64,000 nt of DNA from Tritrichomonas musculus (taxonomy: Eukaryota; Parabasalia; Tritrichomonadida; Tritrichomonadidae): the NCBI GenBank assembly GCA_039105265.1, contig JAPFFF010000004.1:2976001-3040000 (forward strand), given 5' to 3'. Shown here in pieces: positions 42,201 through 54,926 of the stretch (its first letter is position 1; every line of letters begins with the position of its first letter). The notes below the pieces were generated by a model. It searched no databases. It was not told the origin of the DNA and saw only the letters and a list, made by a program, of their open reading frames with translations. The position numbers and the translations under genes are program-made.

Positions 42201-44552
42201 GTATGGTTTACAGTCTAATAATTGTATAGTTTACAGAAGAAAAAACTTTTATATGGGTAAATTTAGGTCAAAAGCGAACTGACTTTTAACAAAGAGTTTA
42301 TAGAATTTCTGATAGACGAAAAATTCCCCACTTTTACTATGGGTATGGAAACTATTAAAATAACGTATTTTTGTATTTTTATTTTCTAAATATCTTTTTT
42401 GAAAAAGCATTTTCAGATAAAATACATTTGCTGTATAATTTAATAAAATATTTAATATTTAATTAAAGCATTAAAGAAAGATTATCAAAAATATTATAAA
42501 AAATTTTAATTTTTTAAAATCTATAATTAAAGATAATTTTTTTGTGATATCTTTAGGTATTGTTATTATTTATGACTATATAACATGATTAGTGCTGCTT
42601 ATATTGACTCCATACACTAATTTTTTGATATTTCAAGCAAAATATTGTAAAAATCATTCTTTTCAAAGTCTAATCAAAATAATTAGTAATTTAAAGTTAT
42701 AAACCTCATTTTGTTACATATTATGAGTAGTTTCTTCGATTTAAAAAGAAATCGGCTCGAGCATCCCATCTACAAACGTCGTTAAAATTATGAGCATGAT
42801 ATTTCATCATTCAACTAATTAATGATTTATATACTTTGATATTATATTATATATCTATTATAATATATATATAACAGATAATATATCATATATATATTTT
42901 TAATTTCATATAAATAGTATTTTAAATAATTGTGTTCACATTCAAATTTGAATATTTTAAGCTATATTCAATTTTCTTTTTTCAATACTAATTATTGAAT
43001 AGGTTTCTCAATAAATTAAATATAACATATCACATTATTTAAAACAATAATATCTTAATAAATAAATAAATAAATATTATTAAATAAAATAGTGATTAAT
43101 ATTTTTAATTAATATATAAAAATAATTTACAAAAGAATAGCTCATATAATTTATATGTATTGCTATTTTATTTGCAAATCTTTAAAAACTGTCTATATTA
43201 CAATTTCATTCATCAGATAATATCTAATAATACATTAATCGTTATCTACAATAAATTATTCTTGACTTGATAACAAATAAATAATATTTTCAAATTTTGA
43301 TAAAAAAATGAAAATAGAAATTAAAGAAGAGGAATATTGAAATGAATCTTTTGAGCAAATCAATATTAATTCTGATGATTATAATCCTAATTCTGAGAAT
43401 AATGTTAGAAATCAGTTGATTAGAGTTTCTATTTTAACAAATAAATGAATTAAAAGAAATAAAGAATGTGATGACTAATTAGCTTTAAAATGTTGAAAAA
43501 TATTTGACAAAGTATATATTCCTACAAAATCAAAAAATAATATCAATTCGTCAATACTTTGTTATTTATATCAAAATAATATCGCTTTTTTATCCATATA
43601 ATAGAATTTCACTGATATAAACATAAAATAAGGCAAGCAATTAGCAATAAATTTTCCAAACCTTTTATAATCTCAATTTTTACTCTAATATTTTTAAAAT
43701 ATGGTAATATTTTGTATATAATACTTAAGATATTTTGTTTTATGACCAATAATTCATACTAACTAAGTATTTTATACTGATAAATGAAAAAATTTGGGAT
43801 GAAATACCAAATTTATGAATTATTTTAAAAATATATGATTGTGTGTTTGTATAAATACAAAAATAAAATGAATACTATTAATATAGCTCTAATTATTCAA
43901 TTGATAATATTTAGAAAGAAAATTTAATTTTATTAATTTTATTATTACTATAGATATATGAAATATCAAATTCAGTATATTGATATTAAAATAACCTAGT
44001 ATCAGCTCAAAATTTCAATTTTATATTTTTTTTACGCACTCAGAAAAATTGAGAATATTTTAACAATCTTTAATTAATAAATATAGCTGGGATGGTGGAA
44101 TAAATTTTAATAATATTATGTATTATTAATAGATATAATGTAATGAATTTAAATATTTAATATTAAGCATATTCATCATTAAATAGTTTTTTTTGAGTTA
44201 CCACACCCATCTTTTACTAGATTTTCCCCTCAATTTATAAAAATTGAATACTACTCTCAAATCTTCCCCACTTTAGAGGTATAGAATCCAAAATTTTGCC
44301 AAGGAATTTTTATGTTTATATATTTAAATTAATCTGGACTATATATTAAAATTATATTTATGATTTAATTAATATTATAATCATAATATTTAAAGATATA
44401 TGTATTTTTTAAAAAATGGTTTAATTGAAATTTGTTAAGTTTATTTTTGGTTTTATGAATTTTAATTCAATTTTGTTTTGAAACAAAAATAATAACTGCT
44501 TTTCTTTATTCACTTTTTCAATAAAAACTAAATAAAAATAATGGAATTAAAG
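42201..44552. other. Long AT-rich stretch with one decayed coding trace
   Basis: No intact gene. From about 43310 to 43560 the plus strand reads as a broken acidic peptide (NESFEQININSDDYNPNSE, NNVRNQLIRVSILTNK, FDKVYIPTK) with several stops, perhaps an old transposon or host gene. The remainder is mainly A and T with ATATAT tracts around 42840-42900. Confidence 0.4.
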
Positions 44553-45020
44553 TAAACTGAAACCAAAAACTTAGTAGCACTTCACTTTTTCTCAAAAAGT
44601 TTCATTATTTTTTTTAGGATTTGAACAAGTTTTCTATCAATTATTAAGCTCAAATCAGCAATTTTCCGAAGGAAATCGGCTTATCTATGGTTAATACAAT
44701 CTCATGACTACATTTTCCCCACCAAAACTCAAAGAACCTGATTTCATTCGAATTCTAATATTGTGATCAAAATTAAAAATTTGTAGAAATTTTCAATCCC
44801 TTGGCCAAATACAATAGTTAGTCTATGCTGCTTATACCATTAACTCCTAGTTTATCTAATAATTAATAAAATAACTTTTTTTTATTGAATTTTAACTTTT
44901 TGAAGCGACCAAAATCTCAGTAGCAATTATTTTCACTTTTTGAGATCTGAAAAAAATAATTTTATTGAAATATTTTTTTTTTCAGAGCTATCGTGCTACT
45001 GAGATTTTGGTTTCAGTTTA
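44553..45020. mobile_element. Inverted-repeat element (468 bp)
   Basis: TAAACTGAAACCAAAAACTT then AGTAGCAC at 44553 pairs with GTGCTACTGAGATTTTGG then TTTCAGTTTA ending at 45020 (28 bp, three mismatches). A further CCAAAATCTCAGTAGCA copy lies inside at 44908. The segment 44846-45005 is a diverged copy of 20090-20240, so this family has at least two members in the window. Confidence 0.7.
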
Positions 45021-45031
45021 GAAAAAAAAAC

Positions 45032-45049
45032 AAGGTCAATATTGACCTT
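45032..45049. repeat. Perfect 18-bp palindrome
   Basis: AAGGTCAATATTGACCTT is perfectly self-complementary without a loop. It lies between an inverted-repeat element and the 737-bp tandem array and may be a dimeric protein site or a chance remnant. Confidence 0.7.
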
Positions 45050-45088
45050 AACCTCCGGGGTCAATAAGTATCGGGGGCGAAAAGTATT

Positions 45089-45129
<41 letters not shown>

Positions 45130-45238
45130 AAGAAAACTAACGCGCGATATAATCATAAATCATTTAATAAACAATAATTTTTGAACATACATAAATGTTT
45201 TTTGTATTTTGAAATTCAATTAATAATTAATATCATTT

Positions 45239-45277
45239 AATGACAACTTTTTGAGCAAAGCTCAAAAAGTTGTCATT
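45239..45277. repeat. 18-bp hairpin with aaa loop (unit 1, first hairpin)
   Basis: AATGACAACTTTTTGAGC, loop AAA, then the perfect reverse complement. In unit 2 the same hairpin (45975-46013) has loop TTT, which equals inversion of the whole structure. The other hairpins of unit 1 are 45373-45405 (loop GAA) and 45496-45522 (loop TTC). Confidence 0.9.
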
Positions 45278-45832
45278 CTTGGGTTCTATTAGGTACAATA
45301 TTTCTTTTGTTTTCTTCATGAAAGTCGATTTGTTTAAGTTTTGAAAAGAAATCTAATTTGAAAATAATAAAAGGCCACTTTTTGAGCGAAGCTCAAAAAG
45401 TGGCCAAGCATAAGATTCATTTCGTATATGTAATAACTTGGTTATAGCTGGTTTTGATGTTTGAATATCTGATTTAAGGTAATTGCAAGAAACGCCACTT
45501 TTTGAGCTTCGCTCAAAAAGTGTCTATGCTTTAGATAATAATGGTGTAATAATATATTTTTTTTTCAAGAGCATTGTTCTAGTTTAAGCAAGAATTCTAT
45601 AAAAACAAACGATTAAAATAAATAGAAAAATAATTGAGGGCCAATTTGGTTTCTCTTGTCATAAACATTTTGCATCAAAAAGTTATTTTATTTTTTAGCT
45701 TTAAGAAAAAGTTATGTTTTATTTTTTGCGCTAAGAAAAAGTTCATGATTATTTTTCACTCATTCAAATTGTGGAAACTTTTTGACCGAAAAAAAACCAA
45801 AATAAACAAAAAAAAATTAAATATACTATATG

Positions 45833-45865
<33 letters not shown>

Positions 45866-45974
45866 AAGAAAACTAACGCGCGATATAATCATAAATCATT
45901 TAATAAACTATAATCATTGAACATACATAAATGTTTTTTGTATTTTGAAATTCAATTAATAATTAATATCATTT

Positions 45975-46013
45975 AATGACAACTTTTTGAGCTTTGCTCA
46001 AAAAGTTGTCATT
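45975..46013. repeat. 18-bp hairpin with ttt loop (unit 2, first hairpin)
   Basis: The arms are identical to those at 45239-45277, but the loop is TTT where unit 1 has AAA. The second hairpin of unit 2 (about 46112-46138) has loop TTC where units 1 and 3 have GAA. The third hairpin has TTC in all three units (45508, 46244 and 46800). Confidence 0.9.
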
Positions 46014-47124
46014 CTTGAGATCTATTAGGTATAATAATTCATTTGTTTTCTTCATGGAAGTTGATTTATGTAAGTTTTGAAAAGAAATCAAATTTGAAAA
46101 TAATAAAGGGCCACTTTTTGAGCTTCGCTCAAAAAGTGTCCAAGCATAAGATTCATTTCGGTTATGTAATAACTTGGTTATAGCTGGTTTTGATGTTTGA
46201 ATATCTGATTTGAGGAAATTGCAAGAAACGCCACTTTTTGAGCTTCGCTCAAAAAATGTCTATGCTTTAGATGATAATTGCGTAATAATATATTTTTCTT
46301 TCAAGAACATTGTTCTATTTTAAGCAAGTATTCTATAAAAACGAACGATTAAAATAAATAGAAAAATAATTGAGGGTCAATTTGGTTTCTCTTGTCATAA
46401 ACATTTTGCATCAAAAAGTTATTTTATTTTTTATCTTTAAGAAAAAGTTATGTTTTATTTTTTGCTCCAAGAAAAAGTTCATGATTATTTTTCATTCTAT
46501 CAAATTGAGGAAACTTTTTGACCGAAAAAAAATCAAAATAAACAAAAAAAAATTAAATATACTATATGAAAAAAAAAAAACTAGGTACTATATTTCTTTT
46601 GTTTTCTTCATGAAAGTTGATTTGTTTAAGTTTTGAAAAGAAATCTTATTTGAAAATAATATAAGGCCACTTTTTGAGCGAAGTTCAAAAAGTGGCCAAG
46701 CATAAGATTCATTTCGGATATGTAATAACTTGGTTATAGCTGGTTTTGATGTTTGAATATCTGATTTGAGGAAATTGCAAGAAACGCCACTTTTTGAGCT
46801 TCGCTCAAAAAGTGTCTATGCTTTAGATAATAATGGCGCAATGATATATTTTTCTTTCAAGAACATTGTTCTTTTTTAAGCAAGTATTCATAAAAACAAA
46901 CGATTAAAATAAATAGAAAAAAAATTGAGGGTCAATTTGGTTTCTCTTGTCATAAACATTTTGCATCAAAAAGTTATTTTATTTTTTATCTTTAAGAAAA
47001 AGTTATGTTTTATTTTTTGCTCCAAGAAAAAGTTCATGATTATTTTTCATTCTATCAAATTGTGGAAACTTTTTGACCGAAAAAAAATCAAAATAAACAA
47101 AAAAAAATTAAATATACTATATGG

Positions 47125-47173
<49 letters not shown>

Positions 47174-47310
47174 TGTGATCCGATTCTTTTTCAAACCAGC
47201 AAATTTGATTAACTATCGGATAAAACTTATTATGCATTTCGAAGGAAACAAACGCTTGGGCCAAATTTGTGTTATAATGTAATCTTTTTGCTTAATGATA
47301 AAAATGCTTA

Positions 47311-48774
47311 TAGTTGGTGGACATAATTTTGTTTTTGGGACATAATCATGTTTGCTCAACTTTTTGAATGGTACACAAAAATAAAACACATTTTTCTCAA
47401 TACTTTTTAAAGATAATTTGATAATATTATATACTTTATTAATGTATTTTATGTACATCATTATTTAATTAAATGAGCTATTATATTTGTGATTTATATG
47501 AAATTTTGCCATTAATGTAAAAAAAAGTCAAAATGCTTATTTTATTCTCAATAATTGAAACTTGGGATTTAATAATAATATCATTAATTTATAATCAGTA
47601 ATGATATAATTTTGTCAGATAATTGATATCTAAAAACTTTCATATAAGAAAATTTTGATGCACAAAATAAAGTTAAAAATCATATCACTTTTTTGTTTTT
47701 TTCCAATAAAAAATAAAAACTTTTAAATTTTTATTTAAATATTTGATATAATGCATATAGTATAATGATATTGAAAGAATAAAATTGGCGGTTCTACTCA
47801 AGATCTATTACCTTAATGAAAAAGAGTAACTTCTGAAATAACTTAAAAAGACTTTCAATTTTAGACATTGAGAAATTATTTTCATTATTTTAATAGTTCT
47901 TCTATACTTACCTAATATTTATTGATTAATTGCTATTTTTAATGCTATTATAATAGAAAAAATAAAAAATTGAAAAATGTATATTTCTTAGAAAAAACTG
48001 AAATCTTGATGGGCAACAATGATTTTTAGAGGATTAATAATATATTTCATTGTATGTGTTATCAAATAATGTAATTCTGAAATCATATCAATTATGCATG
48101 AGTGATTTATGAATGATTTTGAATGAAAAAAAAGAAAAATGAAATTTTTCCAAGATTGATTCTTTTTCAACCATATTATTATATTTAATATATTATATGC
48201 ATCATATAGATGATTAATACTGCATCTAATTTGAAATAAAATAAACTCATTTTTCAAAATTAGTAATTTTGTATGAATGTTTTTTGTCATATTTTGAAAA
48301 CACTTTTTCTTTTTATATAATTATTATTTCAATAAATTTTTTTCTAAAATATAATATATACATTATATTCTAAAATAATAACTATGTTAGAGCAAATTAA
48401 AACAACCTTTTTTTTTATGGTAAAAGCATGAAATGTGATATGAAATGAGTTTTTCGAGTAGTGAAATGAAAATGAAACCATTTTTTCTAATTATCTATTT
48501 TATTTCAATAAATAATAATGATACATTTTAAATATAGATGAAAAGTAAATTATAATTTTTTTCAAATAATAAAAAAATATTCAGAAATTAAAAATTCGAT
48601 ATCATATTTATGATCAAATTTAGTTTGATAAAAGTGAATGAAAATCGGGGAATAGAATGTATCCAATATGATACTAATTGTTCTACAATTTTTTTTTAAA
48701 AGTCCAATTTGAATATATAGAAATGATGTGAAAACATAATTATGTCTCCAAAACAGAATTATGTCCACCAACTA
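47311..48774. mobile_element. Inverted-repeat element (1.46 kb)
   Basis: TAGTTGGTGGACATAATTTT then GTTTTTGGGACATAAT at 47311 pairs with the inverse ending at 48774 (about 42 bp, few mismatches). The arm holds GGACATAAT and GGGACATAAT as an internal direct repeat. The interior is AT-rich without a credible gene. No target duplication is evident. Confidence 0.68.
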
Positions 48775-50460
48775 TATTTATAAAAATTAATATTTATAAT
48801 ATGAATTAAATATAATTATGAAACTATTATTATTTATATTTATAGGATATTAATAAAGATACCGATGCTTTAAATTGTAATAAAACCCGTTGAAAAAGTT
48901 TAATTCTATACCTCTCCCACTTTTACCAAAATTTTTTCTCAAAAAGTAAAAAAAAAAACTTTAAAAACTTTAAATCTAAAACAAATATTTTAAATTTAGT
49001 GCTTTTACTAATATATTGCATCATAAAATTTCGCATAAAAATGCATAAGTGAATTATGTCGTAGGGAAATAAAAATAGTAACATAATAATGAGAAATATT
49101 TCCATTTAATGCCATTATTTTATATGAAAGTCAGTTTCTGTATTGCTTAGATGTTTAAATAATGAAAAATCTTTTACAGAAGTGAAGGAATTTGGTAGAT
49201 GATCTTTAAAAATCATTTTTTCTAGAAAATATCGCTGCTAGCAGTAAAGCTTCATTCATAAATCCGTTCTAAATGGTGAAATAATGCAATTTAAAGACTG
49301 TTGCCTCGGATACGAAACCAAAAAAATGAGCAAGAATTATTTTAAACTGACCAAATACGATTAAAAATAATTCAATTTATTTTATTTTCAATGGTTTATA
49401 TATAAGTTTAAAAATATGAAAGTATTAATTTGAAAAAAGATGTGTTTATTTATGAAGTTAGTTAAATCAATTCATTTGTTCTTCTTGCTATTGTAAAAGT
49501 AGATTGGCGATCTCAAGTACATAATTATATTTTCGGGAATTTATATGTTCATTATGTGATCAAATTTAGAAGTAGTATCATAAAAAAGATACATGATCGT
49601 AAAACTATAGTCTGTTAATATAAGTTTATATGCACTAACGCAATCACCGTTTCTGATATAAAAATAAGATTGAGTATTTCAATCGTTTCTGCGTTCCAAT
49701 GCGTTTAAACAATTAAATGTGTAGTGTCTTGTTTTTAAATAGAATTGTGTGGCTGACAATATGTTCAATCTGGAGAGAAGAGAAATGGAAAATATCTTGC
49801 CACGACGATTAAAAATTATTCAAAAACAATTGAATAGAAATTTTTGTAAAAGAGGGTAAAAATGTCATACGTTAAGCAACCGCTTTTATTTCTTGACACT
49901 ATTTATTGTGACATGTTAAGTAAAATCACTTTCGTGTTTTTCATTAAAAAATACATTTTTTATTAACAAATACTTTTAATTCCACTCCCAAAAAAGCCCA
50001 AATTGTTTTGATTAGAGGTCTTCCAACGAAAGGGGTTTATTTCGAAAATTGATGAAATTGATATTTATGTACTTTACAAAGTGCGTCCACAATTAAGAAA
50101 GTATTTTTTGAATAAGCTCATAGAAATATTGAATGAGTTTTCACAATTTTAACTTTCCTAATAGTGGACTCACTTTAAATTATATTAAAAAGAAATATCA
50201 AAACATAAAATATTTTTACCGATTTATTAAAAAGAAATTTGCATTTTATAAATTCAATTATAAAAAATTGACCTTTATATTTTACTAAAACGATCATTTT
50301 TATTTATAACAATTCATATTTATAATATTTCTAACCTTTAAAAATGATTTATGCATACAAATTAGTGAATAAATTCCATGTTTTTTCCTATTTATTTAAA
50401 TTATTGTAAAAATGAAAAGTTTTTATCTCAAAAAAAATGATAGGTATTTATTAAAAAAAT
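48775..50460. other. AT-rich accessory DNA with a small fold-back
   Basis: No gene seen. At 50078-50178 AAAGTGCGTCCACAATTAAG pairs with an inverse copy (25-bp arms, four or so mismatches) around about 45 bases, a 100-bp fold-back. The remainder shows no structure I can support. Confidence 0.5.
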
Positions 50461-51610
50461 TAGACTTGTTAAAAGTCCGGGACAAATGCACTTTTCATGG
50501 ACTTTTTGTGGACTCGGGACTTGGCGTGGACCTAACAAACCTTGTCAATTTATTTTTATTTTATATCTCAAAAAAGAACTCATTTTATGCATATATTTTA
50601 TAGTTTATTTGTTTATTTAATTTTTTTTGTTTATTTAAATAGAAAAGTAGTAACTAATATGAGTAAATTATATTTGAATGTCTTTAATAATGAAAAAAAA
50701 TGTCATAAACAATTGAAAGAATTTTGGAAATCCTGGCAGATGGATCAAAATATTTCAAAGAAATTTTTTAATTCTTTTATTTTGTGAAAAAATAAAAAAT
50801 GCTAAAATAATTGAAAGAATTTTATTAGTCCTGGCAGATGGGCCAATGTATTTCAGAGTAGACTTGTGCAAAGTCCAGGACAATAAAACTTTTCAAGGAC
50901 AACCGCAGGACTTAGGACTTTGTCAGGATCATTTTTTTAAAGAAAAAAAATGACATATTTAAATTTTCTTGAAAAAAATTATATATTCAACATTTCTTTT
51001 TAATATGGATTTTTTTAAAAATCTATAAATATATAAATAAAAAAAGATTGTTCACTTAATATTTTACTGATTTTATAACTTATATATGAAGTTATCCGTT
51101 ATATTGCGAATTAAAAACTTTCGGGCAGAATTAAATGATCAACATATAATTTTTTTAATATTTTAATAAAAGCATATTTTAAACAAAAAATATCAAAAAT
51201 TATATTTACGCATTTTTTAAAATAAAAATATCAAGTATGTGTCCTTAATTCAAAGATAAGTTTGTTTAGTCCTTTTGTCCAGGACTTTGCACAAGTCTAT
51301 TTCAGAGAAATTTATAAACATTTTATATTTTGCGAATAATAATAATAAAAAAAAATGATAAAAATATTGAATGAATTTTGGATGTCCTGACAGATGGACA
51401 AGATTATTTCTGAGAAATAATAATTCGATCATTTATTTTGTAATTAAAAAAAATGTTAAAAATATTGAAAGAATTTTTTAAGTCCTGGCAGATGGACCAG
51501 TGCATTTCAGAGAAATTATAAATAATTTTTATTTTGTGAATAAATGAAAAATGCTAAAAAAATTGAATGATTTTTGTATGTCCACAGGTCCATGGACTTT
51601 AACAAGTCTA
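50461..51610. mobile_element. hAT-like non-autonomous element with 8-bp target duplication
   Basis: Ends TAGACTTGTTAAAAGTCC at 50461 and GGACTTTAACAAGTCTA ending at 51610. It is flanked on both sides by AAAAAAAT (50453-50460 and 51611-51618), an 8-bp target duplication, as hAT transposases make, though a low-complexity one. The interior consists mainly of five copies of a unit of about 100 bp (50690-51600) centred on GTCCTGGCAGATGGAC. A related element is nested inside at 50859-51299. Before the right end, GTCCACAGGTCCATGGAC is a further near-palindrome. Confidence 0.78.
50859..51299. mobile_element. Nested hAT-like MITE (441 bp) with 8-bp target duplication
   Basis: Ends TAGACTTGTGCAAAGTCC then AGGACA at 50859, and the exact inverse ending at 51299. 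The direct repeat TTTCAGAG flanks it (50851-50858 and 51300-51307). It interrupts one of the tandem units of the outer element. Its ends are nearly those of the outer element, so the two belong to one family and the inner one arrived later. Confidence 0.87.
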
Positions 51611-51622
51611 AAAAAAATTATC

Positions 51623-51653
<31 letters not shown>

Positions 51654-51674
51654 GAGATAAAAAATCGCAATATG

Positions 51675-52560
51675 TTAAGGGACAACAGACAAAATTTTGA
51701 AAATTGAAAGAGTAAAATTCAATGAGTTCCCACAAAATGAAATTTTTAATATTCTTGGTTTTTAAAAATGGGAAATAGTAATTATTAATATTGTATATAT
51801 TCATGAACATCATATTGAGCATTTTCTTATCCAAAGAAATAAAAAATTAAATAGAAATAAAAATATTTATTAAATAAAGGATGAAAATTTGATTCAGATA
51901 ATATAATTTTAAAAGTATTATATACCCACTTAAGCAATTTACTGTTATTATGATGTAAAAAATGCTAATACTGATTTATGATTTGAATATTTATAAAATG
52001 CAAATAAAACGAATATTGTCATCATATTGCAACCTTACAATCTAATTGATTCTTTATATGAAGTTGTGAAACATTTTAATAAGCAGGTTTATTGATTATG
52101 GTAATTTGTATTGATTTTTCACACTTAAAAGCTTTTGTTAACTTAGATTCTTTTAATATTTGAATTGTTAAATAATATTTGTAAGGATTTTCTAATGTAA
52201 TAGTTCGTGATAGTTCTAATAAGACGGGAAAATAAAACCAAATAAAAAAAATTGATAAGGCCAATTATCTCAAAAATTCGCCTTATATACATATAATCTT
52301 TATTTTCAATATATTTTTATTAAATTCTTATTGCAATAAATTATTTTATTTAAATACTGTTTAAATTTATTCTTAATTTTATCATATTCCAATTTTTTTG
52401 ATAGAATGAATAAATTGAGAAGAAGAAAAATTGATCGTTCTAGCGAAATATTATAATTTTTGACCTAAACTTTTTCCTAAAAAGCTACTATTCAATTTTA
52501 TATTCTATGAGTTTATTGATTATTCAAAGGTTTACAAAATATATGTCTGTTGTCCCTTAA
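51675..52560. mobile_element. TTAA-bounded inverted-repeat element (886 bp)
   Basis: TTAAGGGACAACAGACA at 51675 pairs with TGTCTGTTGTCCCTTAA ending at 52560 (17 bp perfect). Non-coding interior. It is the fourth element in the window with TTAA followed by GG at each end. Confidence 0.72.
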
Positions 52561-54259
52561 AAATAATTTTTTATATATTAATTTAAATATATTAAACATT
52601 ATTTTTTTATTTTCATGTAAATTTTTCATACTATCAAAAAGATAATTTTTTTTAAAAAAAAAGAGGTGCGGACACCTACTTTACATTTTAAACGTTTATA
52701 AAAATATGTATATCTTTTTATGTATTAATAATTACTAAATAACATTTTGATATTATATTCTAATACAATTATTTTATATATTTATTATTTATATGTTTTA
52801 AAATATCAATTATATAAGTTATAATAACACAAACAAGTATCCTATGAAAATAACCCAATCCAGCCACTTGATGGATGGATTGAAATTATAATGATTAATT
52901 ATTATATATATTAGAAATTAATGATTAATTATGCATTTTGTTATTTTATAAATATTTCATATTTTGTTAAAAAGTTCATTTTAATGAATTTTTACATATT
53001 TTTTTGAAATATCTAAATAAATAAAGAATTTATTTAGATTATAATTACATTTAATTTAATACAGATATGCTAAATTTAGTTTAATTTGATTCAGGGGGTT
53101 GAGCTGCAAAAATCAATTTTAAAATCACTATCATTAAAAACGATTTTTTTTTCAATAAGAAATTTTTATTTAAATATTAAGCAAATATCTTTTTATATTT
53201 ATATGTATATCATAGATTATATAACTTTTAATAATATTATATATACTATAAAAATATTTTAGGGTCTGCTTTCCAAATTGAATTAAAAAATTCAATGAGT
53301 TCTCACAAATATATAATTATATAAAAAATGGATATACATTGATTATTTATGTTAAATATTAATCATAAGTTCATTATAATCAGAAATACCACACTATGGT
53401 CTTAGTTACATTTTTTTTTTTTTTTTTTTACTTCATTATATCGATGTTTTCATTAATAAAATTATTTACCAAAATATCTCTAAATAGATTCTCTATATTA
53501 TGTTTCTTTATCAAATATTAATATTTTTTTTACTTCTACGCATAAAATAATTTATTTAAATATTCAATTGCACCAATAGTAGTTTACTTAATTGTATATT
53601 AATAATCTTTTATTTCATGATTTTTTATACAATTAAGTGTTTTTTGACATATAGAAATACATTCAGTAATCCATAATAAATATAGTTATAAAAATAAGTA
53701 TATTAATTTCAATGAGAATAAATAAAGAATACTCATCGTAGGAATAAAAAGATAATTCAATATATAATATTTCTGAGTAAGTTTATTCAAAAAAAAAAAA
53801 AAAAAAAATTTGAACTATTTCCAAATAACTTTTTGATATAAAATCTTTATGTTTTGAAAGCCAATAATTTTTATTTCAAAACTTTTTCAATTATTACTTT
53901 TTTATTTTCCAAAAAAATTGAATATTTCCAAAACAACTTTTTGGATATATAATATGATTTGGAAATATTAATTTTTTTAAAGAAATAATTATCAATTTTG
54001 GTTGAAAATGCAGAAAAATTAATATTCCAGTTCAATGATTTCGTTTCACTCGAAAAAAACCTATTTTTATATAAACTTTAGTATTGAATTGTTATTTAAA
54101 ATATGCATAATTCTTTTTCAAAATCCACTTATTTCCGCATTTAAAAGATTCAATATCATCTTATACAACTCAATGGACAATAAATTTGCAAATTAAAAAT
54201 CAAAAATTGGAAGAATTAATTATGATTTATTTGAAATATTAAATTTTAATGTAAACGAA

Positions 54260-54897
54260 AGTAGTAATAGAATGTTCGGAGTGGCGGGTCGAATAATTTT
54301 TCTAGGTCTCCCAATACCAGGAACCAAGCTCAAAACCTCATTTTGAAAATTAACGAAAAACTTATCCTCAGGGTTTAAATTTTAATTAGCCTCTATAATC
54401 TGTTGTAGAACAAGGCCTGTCATAAAGCGCTAAACACTCATTTTAAAATTTATTTCAAAGTTAATTTGGGATTTAATTTTTGAATAAGGGCTCAAGAACG
54501 GACAACAAAGTTGTCCTAAGGCACTATGTGCCGAACGGATTCTGAGAACAAGTTATAAAATTTTAATTTTTTCAAACTAATTTTTTTCCACATTTTTATT
54601 TTTGATAAATGGCTTTCATAAAGGGTTCCAACGAAAAGTGCGAAACGAAGTTCTGCGGTAATAAATTAATAAATAATTTTATAAATTAATTTACAAATCT
54701 AATTAGCAATCTAATTAGCAAATCTGTTAACCAATCGAATTAGCAAATCGAATTAACCAAACTAATGTACAAACCAATTAACAAAATAATTAACAATCCA
54801 ATTAACAAACCAATTAACAATCCAATTAACAATCCAATTAGCTAATTAATTACCAAAATTACTACCAAAATTATGTTTAATAAGCGATTTACAAAAC
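54260..54897. repeat. Left terminal inverted repeat with iterons and triloop palindromes
   Basis: Contains two perfect palindromes with a 3-base loop, GGACAAC-aaa-GTTGTCC (54500-54516) and GGCAC-tat-GTGCC (54520-54532). The inner 180 bases consist of repeated AATTAACAA/CAATCCAATTAA words, which could act as iterons of a replication origin. The right arm (58941-59564) carries the same features in inverse order. Confidence 0.82.
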
Positions 54898-54926
54898 GAT
54901 TTCGCCTTTTTATCTAAACGAAATCC

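Larger units (their letters stand above)
45128..47170. repeat. Three head-to-tail 737-bp units, each ending in poly(A)
   Basis: Unit 1 runs 45128-45863 and unit 2 from 45864 to about 46579. Unit 3, lacking the first 170 bp or so, runs from about 46580 to 47170. Each ends in a long A run (24 to about 50), and another A run of about 38 precedes unit 1. Units 1 and 2 begin with the same CAAGAAAACTAACGCGCGAT. Each full unit has three long hairpins with a 3-base loop. Units are near-identical, so recent. The shared frame of 80-95 residues per unit is Lys/Phe-rich, begins with a non-ATG codon and runs into the A tract, so it is probably not a gene. Tandem copies joined through poly(A) suggest a retroposon-like origin or rolling-circle products. 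Confidence 0.85.

Noticed and set aside
45634-47212. Three similar 80-95 residue frames
   Set aside because: They repeat because the DNA repeats, begin at non-ATG codons, are Lys/Phe-rich and read into poly(A) tracts.
50690-51600. Regular 100-bp units as a CRISPR array
   Set aside because: The whole unit is repeated without unique spacers; it lies inside a transposon.
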